This document shows, one piece after another, positions 53,555 to 64,000 of a stretch of DNA of 64,000 nt (positions are counted from its first letter, which is position 1; each line of letters opens with the position of its first letter). The translations under genes were made by a program, and so were the position numbers. The notes beneath the pieces were generated by a model. That model was not told the origin of the DNA. It worked only from the letters and a program-made list of their open reading frames with translations, and made no database searches. Origin of the DNA: Macrotrachela quadricornifera (Eukaryota; Rotifera; Eurotatoria; Philodinida; Philodinidae); the NCBI GenBank assembly GCA_022393335.1, contig JAJEKB010021182.1, forward strand, positions 28,657 through 92,656, read 5' to 3'.

Positions 53555-55030
53555 TTAATAGTTTCGACCAGCTTCAAATAATGATTGTCCACCAGCTGTA
53601 CCACCAGTACCACCTGTATATTCACCTTTGGCAGCAGCTCCATGAGCCTAAACGAATAAATAAATAAATAAAAATATTTATTTCTTTCTTTTTACTTGAG
53701 CACGTTTAAGAAGTTGATCTTGAGCATTAGATACATTTTCTGATTTACCAGCCCATGCTTTAAGAACACTAGCTTGTAATGCACGTCCATAACTGAATGT
53801 TAATGCCCATGGTTTTTTGCCTTGATATTGATTAATAGCATTTAAATTAATTGAAGCTTCTTCTTCTGATTGACCACCTAAAAATAAAATTTTAATTAAA
53901 AAAAATAACAAAAGAAAAAGAAAAACTAGAATCAAACAAACCTGAAAGAAAACAAATGCCTGGAACAGCAGCTGGTACTGTTCTTTGTAATGCTGTTACT
54001 GTTGCTCGACCAATATCTTCTGGTGTATATTTTTTTTTACAATCAAAACCTTAAAAAAATTTTGTGTATTTTTTTTTTGTTAAATAAATTAATTAAAAAA
54101 TATTCTTACCAGCTGTGACCATATTTGGTTTAAGTAATGTTCCTTCTAAGAAAACATGATGCTCACTAAGTGCTTTATATGTTGCAGCTAAGACTTTTTC
54201 TGTTACACGTTGACATGTTTCTAAATCATGATCACCTTCTGGTAACACCTAAAGAAAATAAATTCAATATATAATTATACATTTAATTAACTAAAATTTA
54301 CTTCTGGTTCAACAATTGGTACAAGACCATTCTAAGAAAAAGAAAATGATAAAATAAAATTTTTTCTTTTTCTTTTTTTTTTTGTTTACTTGCTGACAAA
54401 TTGATGCATAACGTGCTAAAACATTTGTTGTTTCACGAATAGCTAATTCTGATGGTAAACCATCACCAATTTTTAATGCACATCCTAAATAAATCAAAAT
54501 TTTTAAAAGATTTAAAATTTAAATAAAACTTCATACGCCATTTAGCAAAACGAGCACCATCTTTATAATATTGTGCACATCGTTCACCAAGACTATCAAG
54601 ACCTTGTGTTGTATTTTCACCATCAGTACCAGCCAATGATATAAGACCTTTATCAACTTTAATACCCGGAATAATACCTTTTTCTTTTAAGGTTTCTCGG
54701 AATGGTTTTTGATTATCATCAACTTGATAGAATGTTTCATGAAAAAAGATAACACCGGATATATAATTAGCAAGATCTTTTGAACCAGTAAAAAGCATTT
54801 GACGGTAAAGACGACGATTTTCTTCACTATTTTCAAGAGTAATTGATTGAAGACGTTTAGCGATTGAACCTAAAAGATACCAAAAAACGAAACTTTAAAT
54901 ATTTAATAATTTAATCTTTTATTTTACCAGTTGATTCATCAGCTGCTAATAAACCTTTGCCTTTAGTCATAAGGAGAGCGGCGGTTTCAACCAACTCTTT
55001 TTCTTTATCAGCAGATAAATATTGAGACAT
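53555..55030 (-). CDS. ALDO: Class I fructose-bisphosphate aldolase
   Basis: Eight exons on the minus strand: 54928-55030, 54537-54869, 54390-54484, 54302-54331, 54110-54248, 53942-54049, 53696-53877, 53555-53647, total 1083 nt, 360 aa. It cleaves fructose-1,6-bisphosphate to DHAP and glyceraldehyde-3-phosphate in glycolysis and works in reverse in gluconeogenesis. Evidence: [18 protein letters not shown] at the N-terminus, [35 protein letters not shown] with the catalytic-site Lys, [17 protein letters not shown], Schiff-base Lys227 in [25 protein letters not shown], and the required C-terminal Tyr (EAGRNY). All catalytic residues are present and the length is normal. One exon is only 30 nt ([10 protein letters not shown]). 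Codons here are less A/T-biased than in neighbouring genes, which fits high expression. Confidence 0.97.
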
Positions 55031-56647
55031 ACTAAAATAATTTAATTAAATTAAAATGAAATTTATTTAAAATTCATTACTTTAATAAATAATGAAAATT
55101 TGTTCAAAGGTAAATGATCTATAAAAACAAAAAAAAGCAAAAGCAAATAAATTTATCATCTTCTTATTCTTACGAAGATAACTAAAAATAAAACGAACAC
55201 GCGAAAAAAAAAAGAGGGATTGTCTTGTTATTGTTGTTTTTCTTTTCATTTGCCCTATGTACTTTGTCGAACGTAATAGAAGGAGAATAAAATGACGATG
55301 AAAATATTCTAGATAAAAAAGAACGAAAGAGAGAGAGAAAAAAGAGAAAAGAAGGCACTTTTCATGTAATAAAAAGGATACTATAGTATCATATATGAAT
55401 AAAATATGTCCGCAAAGTTCAGGAATGATTACGAAAACAAAAACCTACACAAAAAATATTTTACTACTATTCAAAATCAAATTGGTTTATTTTCGTTAAG
55501 AACCTATACGAAGAATTTCAATCTTTTTATCTAACTATCTATAGAATAATAAAAATATCTCAAATGTTCATAGTTTTTTTCAATTAAATAAGTATTACCT
55601 ATAGTTTATTCGATGCAAAACATTTAAATCTCATTCATATTCTACGTAATTAAAAGAACTTATGAATATATATTCATTTAGCATCAAATTTACGATTGAT
55701 AAAAATTTATTATGATGTCATTTTTATTTCTCTACATAAATTCGAAATATATCTATGTTATTGAATCAGGTGTATGTATCTACGAAATGTAAAAGATTAT
55801 TACGTAGTTTAATATATAAATATTCATTCATAATAAAATGCCTGGAGATACCTGTTTTAAACAAATATAAAGAAAGCATATATATATATAACTATTGACA
55901 TATATTCTATCTTTCAGCAGAACGGAGAGAATAATATTTCGTCTTTTACCCTTTTGTAAACGAAGTAGTATTTTTTAAAGAAAGTTTGTATACATACATA
56001 AGATGTTCTATTTGTTAAAATTTAATGAATCAAAGAAAATTTATTTTTTACAATGGATTATGAAGATTTTATTAATGTAATTTAAAACAAAAAAAAATCT
56101 TTTTAAATATTTCAAAAAGTACACTAATAAGTGACATCTATTGTTATAAATCAATTGCTCTAGCAATCAATCAAGGCCCTTCTGACTCATATTTATAATT
56201 GTAGCTTTTGCTTAAAATGGCGTATCAATTATTAGTAAAAATAAAATTGTATCCTATTATTATTTTCATTCAACACTTATTAATCATCATAATAAACTAA
56301 ACTAAATGAAATTAATTTATCGAAATATTTATGGAATTCGAAATCTTAATGTAATAATCTATTGACATTGATCGAATTTCATCTGTACTAATAATGAATA
56401 GTACACATTTGTTCGATTTGTATATAATCTGAAAATATAATAATACGATCTTCAGGCGATTATAATCGTTCTTTATATTTAAAAAGAATATTTAAACTTG
56501 TCGTACTTGAACATAATTATTTTATATTATAGATTGTATAAAAACTAAACTGATCATGATATCAATTAAGTAACACATGAATATTTTTATTACAGACAAA
56601 ATAAATAAAAATTAGATTAATGATAAATAGATAATCTCAATTTAAAA
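55031..56647. other. intergenic region upstream of aldolase
   Basis: Divergent gap between aldolase (minus) and the coiled-coil gene (plus). A GA-rich stretch lies at about 55310-55360, probably in the aldolase promoter or leader. No gene found. Confidence 0.45.
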
Positions 56648-57730
56648 ATGAATAATAATGAACAAATTAGTTCACTTACACGTGAACTTGAATTAATGCG
56701 TGAACGTTATATTAAATTAGTTGATTTACATGGTGAATTACAAAAACAAAATTGTTTATTAGAAGAACGAATACTTTCAATTGTTGAAACATATTCTAAT
56801 GAAAAAAATCAATTAGAACATGAATTAATAAATACAAAACAACAAATTATATCTTTACAAGATACAGTTAATGAAATCGAATATGAAAAACAACGATATA
56901 AAGATGATTGTAATTTAGCTGTTAGACTTTTACATCGATATCCAAATGAATTTATTTCAACAACATCAGAACATATTCAAGAACAATTAAAAAATAAAAA
57001 TGAATCTGTAAGTTAATTTAAAAGAAAAGATATTGTTCATATATCCTAAATTTTGTTAAATAATTAATTGACGTGCCATTGAATTATAAGAAATAATATA
57101 TTATTTTCAACAAATTTGATTCTTCCTTTAAGTGACAGTAATTTATTTTGTATTGGAAATTAATCTGTTTTTTTTTGTGTTATATGATGATTAATATATA
57201 TCAATTGATTTTATTTTAATTTCAAATAAAAATCTTTTATTATATATATATATTAGATATCTTCCAGTCAACCTACACATTCACAACATAGTGTATTAAT
57301 ACCTACGTTTCCACCAACTTTTGTAACATCACTTCCATTAATTAATACAACTTCTTCTGTTTCATCGCTACCTACTCCAACTCCAACAATAGCTACAGGT
57401 AATCTTCGTCTAGCTGAATCACTTTTTAAATCAAATGCTGTTCATCGTTATCCTTCTACACATTTTATTTGTTCAAATTGTCATCAAACAATAAAATGTT
57501 GTGATGCAAGTGTACAAACAACATTTGATGAACATAATATACCATCTCGTATACGTGTTATATCACTTACTGCATCTGATGATGGTGTTAATAGTGATAC
57601 AACATGGTCTGCACTTGAACATCATCATGCACATATGACAATGCACGAATATCAAATGGGAAATATAAGAAGATCATCTCAAGAAACAGAATTACCGTCC
57701 AATTCAATTCCACAAATGCATCATGTTTAA
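56648..57730 (+). CDS. coiled-coil protein, BEGAIN/TJAP1-like
   Basis: Two exons, 56648-57007 and 57257-57730, across a 249-nt intron, give 277 aa. Residues about 5-95 form a coiled coil (LTRELELMRERYIKLVDLHG, LQKQNCLLEERILSIVETYS). It leads into YKDDCNLAVRLLHRYPNEFI, a block that resembles the conserved end of the coiled coil in the BEGAIN/TJAP1 scaffold family, which acts at synaptic and cell-junction membranes. The second exon is Ser/Thr/Pro-rich and low complexity. It includes a short Cys cluster (HFICSNCHQTIKCCD) and a His-rich stretch (EHHHAHMTMHE). The family call rests mainly on one block, so treat it as tentative. The exon structure itself is well supported, with an intact frame and matching codon bias. 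Confidence 0.6.
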
Positions 57731-57937
57731 TATTAAGATTCAAGTTATGTTTTATTTTTCTTTTGAACAATCTCGTCAATAAACTTTATTTAATACTAAA
57801 ATTTAAACTTCTACTGATAAGTAATTAAAGAGAAAAGAAAAACAAACTAAAATAAAGATATGCCTTTTTTGTTTTAAAAAAAATTTACATAACTATATTT
57901 AATTATTATTTACAAATATTAAACAATAGAAAACAAA

Positions 57938-59146
57938 TTATTCAATTTCTAAAAATGTTTCTTCAGTTTGTTTGGTAATAAAATCAATCATATTTGTATA
58001 TTGTTCATGCTTAACTGCTTCGATAAGAGCATCATTTATCAAAAAAAGACATCTAATAAGATGAGAAAAACATCTTATAGCTGGTATATAACCATATTTA
58101 TTGATTAAATATTGCCATGCTAATACAGTATACATATCTTGAATATATAAAATTTTTTTAATATTCATTAGATTAATCGGAGCAGTATTTCTATAATATG
58201 TGTAATTAAATGTTGAAAAAACAAATAATGTAAGTATTAATTTAACAAATATACTATCAAAAATAGATTGATTAATTACATATTTACTAAAAATTAATGT
58301 ATTCGATCCAAAAATAATTTCAGAAGATTTATAGAAAGTTATATCGTCGAATAATTGAGTATAATATCCTATAAGATATATATTAGAAACTCCAATATAT
58401 TGTGTTATATTATGGAATAAAATGGAACGATCATTTGAACATAAAGAAATAAAGTAAGGATTATTTTTGAATAAAGTTTGAGTTTCATTTATTAATGATA
58501 TATAAAATTCAGTAACTGATGCTAATTTAAAACGCATTTTTGGTGGTAAATCATGTTGGTATTGTGCATAACGTTGAGCTAATGAAAATCCATTGTATTT
58601 ATCATAACAACGAGTCAAATTTAATAGAAGATTCCATTCATTAATATTTAACATCAATTGATCTGATCGTAATTTCAAAATTGACAACTAAAATTAAGAA
58701 TATTTTCCAATTAATAAATTATATAAAAGAATTTTACTTGTTTTGACCAATGTTTTTCTTTTCGTATTGATACAATTTTCGATGCTATTATCATTTTTTT
58801 CTTTTGATCTTTTTTATTTTTAGTTATCTTATAGGATCGAAGCATTTCAATTTGCATTCCACTTGTAAAACATTTTTTAAGTCGACAAGAAGAACAAGTA
58901 CGACGATTATACATATTAACTTCACAATGACCACCAAAACGACATTTAAAATATTCCTAAAAAATAGTCTATATATAAAAAAAAAGAAACAAATATATTT
59001 TTTGTCTTTGATCTTACTTGTCTTGTTTCTGCATTACGTTTAAAAAACATTTTACAAGAAGGACATACAATAACACCAACATACGAATAGATAGCAGAAG
59101 CTCCACATATTTTACACTGATGTGAACCTATTTTTGACTTTTGCAT
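57938..59146 (-). CDS. nuclear hormone receptor, divergent
   Basis: Three exons on the minus strand, 59018-59146, 58738-58956 and 57938-58687, total 1098 nt, 365 aa. The start chosen is the ATG at 59146 (MQKSKIGSHQ). The DNA-binding domain has both zinc modules: CKICGASAIYSYVGVIVCPS followed by CKMFFKRNAE, then CRFGGHCEVN and CSSCRLKKCFTSGM. The P-box is unusual (CPSCKMFF instead of CEGCKGFF), so DNA site preference may differ. The ligand-binding region (about 120-365) is helical but strongly diverged, and no AF-2 core helix is evident at the C-terminus (ITKQTEETFLEIE, then stop). Nuclear receptors are ligand-regulated transcription factors. This one is an orphan, without a clear vertebrate orthologue by eye. 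Introns are 50-61 nt. Confidence 0.85.
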
Positions 59147-60719
59147 GATAATCGTAGATGTATTTTGTTTCAACAAACTTTTTCTCTTGATAATTTAGGA
59201 GATATTTAACTCTCTAACTCATATTTATTCTTCAAAAAAAAAGAAAGGAATTTTCAGAATTTTGCAAACATTTCAATATTTTATGCAATATGTCAAAATA
59301 TTTTTAGCAAACGACCGTAGAGTACCAAAAAGGTTTTTTAAATCTTCTTCTACGTTTTTTTTTATAGAGAGGAATGTGAGTTAGAATTAAAAGAATGATA
59401 GACGAACACATAATCTTCTCTCTCATAAAAGAACGATGTAAAAAGAACACATATGTCACGAGTCTGCACACGTTTTGTCGTGAAGCGAAAGAACTGCATT
59501 CTGGTTTTGTAGTGCAAAAAAAAATATATTGTGGACTGTTTACTCTTTCTTTCTCTATTAATAGACAAATAGAACATAATGATTCACCACATAGATATCA
59601 CCAAATATAATTAAGAGAGAAAGATACAAAAAAAACCAAAACTATTCGAAAGAATTTTATTTTTCTTGTTTGAGGTCAATTTGTTTCATAAATTAATATA
59701 AAATTTAACATATAACAATATTAATTAGTGATTTTATAGGTCAATCAAAGAGCTATAGCGATGAAAAGAAAAGGTCAATGGAGTAAAAATCTGTTCTGTA
59801 TACTGCCATTAAAGGATTATATAAAACAGACAAAAATTCATTTTTATTTTTCAAAAGTTTTTCCTATGTCGGATGACTTACACATTGAAAAAGTTGACAC
59901 CTTTAAAGATACTTAATTATAGTATGCTATTTACTCAATAAAGGTCAAAAAAACATGATTAAAATAATAATAAAGCATGCAACAAGATAATTATAAATGT
60001 CTTATGTGCTATTACGATGTTTAAATTTTTATGATTTTTTTTGTTGTTTGGATTGTTGAACATAAGGAAAGTGGAAATAACTTGTTCGCTAAAGAATTTT
60101 ATTGTATTACGAACTCGATTAAAACGTTGAATGGTCCAAATAAATGTGTTAATAACATTTGAGATGACAAATAGGAAAATATTTTTCCTGTCATTTCAGG
60201 TTTATGAACTCAAGAAGTACTATTTCAACTTCATGATTTACACTAACTCGATTCAATCTTTACTGTCTATTCAATAATATCACTAAATTACATAATAACA
60301 TACAAGAGAAGCATCTTTCATGATTTATATAAACAATTTGAAGAACTATATTTAGCCGCTTGATCATATGTACTATGCATATTTGATATCGGAATTAAGA
60401 GAAAGTTTTGTAACTAATTTTAATATTTGAACAATATCTCTCGTGAAGAATGTTCTTGCGTTTTATGGGTATGAATCGTAGCGCCTGCTCAATCAGTTCT
60501 ATTTGTTTGATTTAATAAAATCAGTTATTTTTTGTCAGAAAATGAAATACTCTTTTCTGTGCATTTGATTTTCAAATTATTGATATTGAAGATATGCATA
60601 CTCAAACCTGAAACATTTAATTGAAATTTACAAGACATAATAATCTCAAACTACCTTTGCTAACCAATGTCATATCATCAGAAATTCATGTTCCAGATCT
60701 CATACATCGTTTAGCATCT
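59147..60719. other. gene-free stretch
   Basis: No gene supported. Two opposite short frames near 59362-59610 overlap each other and look random. It holds the likely promoter of the nuclear receptor gene. Confidence 0.4.
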
Positions 60720-61350
60720 TATATGTTGAAGATACATGAATGGCACAAAGCCCAAAAAAATCTGTGAATGTGAAATTACTCTTTATAATGGATTATCTAA
60801 AAATAAAAATGAACCTTTTTACTTCGAACATTCTTTTGGCTCGGTTTACGGTAAGAAAGACTATTTTCAATAAGCTCTTACGCACGATTGAAATTCATTC
60901 GATATTATAATATGACCTATCTTACCAAAGATCATCCTTAATTAGCTCCAATTTATGCTAAACCTACTTGTGTTTTCGAAAAACAAGAAAAATTTGAATT
61001 AACAATAGGACATTATCAATATGTTCTGATTAACAAAATATTGCAACACATTATATCATATGAGTGATCTCCTTTGTCAATTTGATCTATTGGAAGAAGC
61101 ACAAAAAAAATGTTAAGAATGCATTGAATATTCAAATGGATATTCTTTCATCTACCCATCATGATTTGGCTGATCATTATATATCAATCAGAAATCCTAT
61201 ACTAACAATATAAGGAAGTGCTGAAAGAATCTGAAAAAGTAGTAAAAATTGATCAATATATTTATCTGATTGGTCATCCTGAAACGTATGTGATTGAAAA
61301 TCTATTAAATGTCCTTTGCTACAAGAATAATAAATATTTCTTTCAATAAA
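60720..61350 (+). pseudogene. decayed TPR-protein gene
   Basis: Read across frames on the plus strand, the segment shows a run of TPR-like pieces: EPFYFEHSFGSVYGKKDYFQ, MSDLLCQFDLLEEAQKK, NALNIQMDILSSTHHDLADH followed by YISIR, and KEVLKESEKVVKIDQYIYL. The ...ALxIQxxILSSTHxDLAxxYxxI pattern matches the 42-residue TPR unit of the ART-TPR gene at the left end of the window. Many stops and frame changes break it. The ART half, if ever present, is not recognisable upstream. Confidence 0.55.
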
Positions 61351-64000
61351 TATCAACGCTTATTGTACTTCTTTTAGAAAGAAATTGATTGATTTTATCT
61401 ATCAGTTAATTCAGAAATAAATAATTATTCCAAAAACAATAAATATAGATGTAACCTAGAAATATAGATATCCGAAGTTATCTAAAATGTTTTTATATTA
61501 TCTATAGTTGCTTTACGGAATCGAGAGCGTTTCTATTTAAATGTATAGAATATTCTTATGTTTTGAAATAATGAATTAAAATTTCATCCGATCTAAGGCA
61601 GGGTAGTGAAATCAGCTGGCTGCACTATTCCATACAGCATCCAAGACTTACTTAGAGAAAATTATAATGACTTTCAATGACATTTAGCTGTCACTACTCG
61701 CCTAAGAAATGAGAGATAATAAATCTGGATCATACATCTGTTGTATACTATAATATCTGTTACTTTAGATATTATGTGTAATTTTCACATTTTAAATTCA
61801 AAGAGGTTATCCTAACAAGTTTTTTAAACGTTCAAGACTCTTTCATGAATGAATTTAAGTTGCACAAAACAATAATTAAAATATATATGCACATCACATA
61901 TAAAATACCAATGATCATTTAAATGTTGACTCATATATGACTATATAAGGAAATTGGCACCTGTCAATTATCATCTTTTGCAATTTTATATTTTGTCAAT
62001 ATAATAAAATTTTCAAAAATAGATTTCAGATATCTATACGTCATATTCTGACGAACTCATCAAGTCTTTTCTGAATTCAAAAATATTACTCAGTTGCTGA
62101 CAATGAATCATCTGACTTGAATCTTGACGTATATATTGAGTGAGAAAAAAAAAGATTTATCGTGGTAACTAAACAACAAAGAAAAGAATAAGTCAACAAA
62201 CTGCATTGCGTGCAATCAGCCAATTTGCAATTTTTGAGAAAAGATTTTTCATAGTTCTTAATGAAATATATAATACTTTAGCATGCTTTTATATTTTTAC
62301 AATATAAAATACAATTGTTTGTTTTACAAACAAATATATATTAATACTTCGCAACATGATAAAAAAATAAATAAAGAAAAATATAATGACGTAGGACAAA
62401 ATACGAATAGATGACGTATTAAGTTTTCTTTTTTACTTTACGTCCAATAAAAGAAATATTAATCATTAGTCATGATAAAAATGTTGCAAGATTACACTTG
62501 GATTTTTCCGAGGAATGTTGAATTTTGCGGCGTAATAGAATAAAACATTAAATTTATAGCTCTTCACCCTGACAACTGAAGGAAAAGAAATAAAGTAGTA
62601 TGTATTTTAATTACTGTGTATTGACGTTGTATAAAAAAATTTATGCTTATTCTATATATAACTAAGTAAAAGTTTTTCTCATTATTTTATTCGATGAATT
62701 AATGACTAATTCTATAAATATTGAAAAAAAGAAAACCCTTAATAATGAATAAAATATTATTTATTGGAGAAGGAATGTTACAGATTCTACTAGAGAGAAG
62801 AAAATTGATAATCTTTCTTGATTCAAAACGTGTATAGCCTGTCTTAAGGACGATTTTTATCATGGATAAACTGAAGTACTTTTTTCCACTGTAATAAAAC
62901 ATAATTTAACTAGTAACAATTGAAGAAAAGGATGAGTCATTCAATAATATCTTGAGTTATCATATAAAGTTAGAAAAGAATTACTTTCTCACAAGAAAGG
63001 TCTTTTGTCTAAGCAGACAGACATACAAATATCTTCTTCAGAGACGATCAAATATCATTCGGAAAATTATCGTTAAGAAAATATTTTTTTCTAAAAATAC
63101 TTTTGTAACGAAATATGAGTAAATGATCCCCAATCATAGTTTTTTGAAAAATTGTGTTAAGTTTTATATCATTCTGTTTAGCTAAATGAGTTGGATCTCA
63201 ATATTAGTTTTGGTTTTTCTTTAAAGCGTAATATGAGTGCCTAAAATAAGTGTGCTTTTAGAGGTCTTCCACTTTGATCGCCTTCTAAAAGAACCTAGAA
63301 CGGATTTCTTGTATTGGCACTATTATCATAATTAAGATACATACGTATGTAGATTTGATAAAAATTTGTGCGAAATCAAACACGTTTTGTGGAGTTTACA
63401 ATATATAGAGCAGTAAGCTTTCAGATGGTTCTTTTTGCATAGAGACTCTGTATTTCCCATTCAATTTTAAATTGAATTACAATCATTCTTTTAACATTTA
63501 GCTTACAGATGAAGAATTTACTATAAAAACACATTAATTCTACGTTTGTCATCTGAGATCAAAAAAATGTCCGCTAAAATTAAATAATGGAATAAATAGT
63601 ATCAAATTGCAATGAAATACATTTTCACATTTTTTCATACTCGTAAAATTTAATCTTTTGATGAGTATCACTCAACATCACTGGGTGAATAAATAAGGAA
63701 GAAAAAGTTACATGTGTAGGTAGAAATATGCATGGGAATGACGCTTATTCCCACATACTTTTGTATTATGATACGTGTTACTTTCTTTTTGCTATTTATT
63801 CTTCTAATGATGTCGAGTGACACATATTGAAAATTCGAGCTATTTAATTTCGTCAGAAATCTGAAAATGTATGAAATTACAGTTTTGATACTATTTATTC
63901 TTTCTTTTATAGTCTTGAATACAGTAAACAGAAAATTATATGTTCTGATCTCAAAAAAAAAACGATTGTCTTGTACGTGTAGGAACTAAGTCTGCATCGT
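61351..64000. other. gene-free right end
   Basis: A/T-rich non-coding sequence. A 67-codon minus-strand frame at 62699-62902 has no family feature. No repeat or RNA gene recognised. Confidence 0.4.

Noticed and set aside
59362..59610. Overlapping opposite 71-codon frames
   Set aside because: Both strands are open by chance over the same bases; neither shows protein-like composition.

Overview
The window looks like a eukaryotic nuclear contig from a bdelloid rotifer, probably an AT-rich Rotaria-like lineage. This is an inference. It rests on many short GT-AG introns (mostly about 45-115 nt), strongly A/T-ending codons, an extracellular-type ADP-ribosyltransferase fused to kinesin-light-chain-like TPRs, an NHL-repeat gene with a Cys-rich exon, a bacterial-type OafA acyltransferase carrying one intron, an atypical nuclear receptor, and many small degraded DNA transposons. 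No rRNA, tRNA, telomeric repeat or CRISPR array was seen.

The left part (about 1-22.5 kb) is gene-poor and repeat-rich. It holds one intact gene, an ART-TPR fusion on the minus strand (569-3085). It also holds an NHL gene with in-frame stops (11079-14481, minus), a broken secreted-protein gene (15516-15990, minus) and several palindromic elements. Those include a textbook 90-bp hAT-type MITE with an 8-bp target duplication and a Helitron-like element with a nested second 5' end.

The middle (22.5-31 kb) has an OafA-like membrane O-acyltransferase with an SGNH domain, a mariner-like element with about 195-bp near-identical inverted repeats, an unrecognised single-exon gene (28454-29167) and a foldback tandem array.

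The right part (31-59.2 kb) is gene-dense and mostly conserved housekeeping. TWNK (mitochondrial replicative helicase, minus) and PQBP1 (splicing factor, plus) are divergent across 256 bp. An intermediate-filament protein (minus) follows, then EFTUD2/Snu114 (U5 snRNP GTPase, plus, 19 exons), a U-box plus Rab-like GTPase fusion (plus) and an M13 neprilysin-like protein that lacks the catalytic zinc site (plus). Next come class I fructose-bisphosphate aldolase (minus), a BEGAIN/TJAP1-like coiled-coil protein (plus) and a nuclear receptor (minus). Exon models for all of these were built by hand from splice signals, and each CDS sums to a multiple of three.

The last 5 kb is mostly non-coding and contains a decayed TPR pseudogene. 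The genes do not form one pathway. PQBP1 and EFTUD2 both act in spliceosome/U5 biology and TWNK in mitochondrial DNA replication. The most unusual items are the U-box/Rab fusion, the neprilysin pseudoenzyme, the intron-bearing OafA gene, and mutually exclusive RNA helices at the EFTUD2 stop codon.
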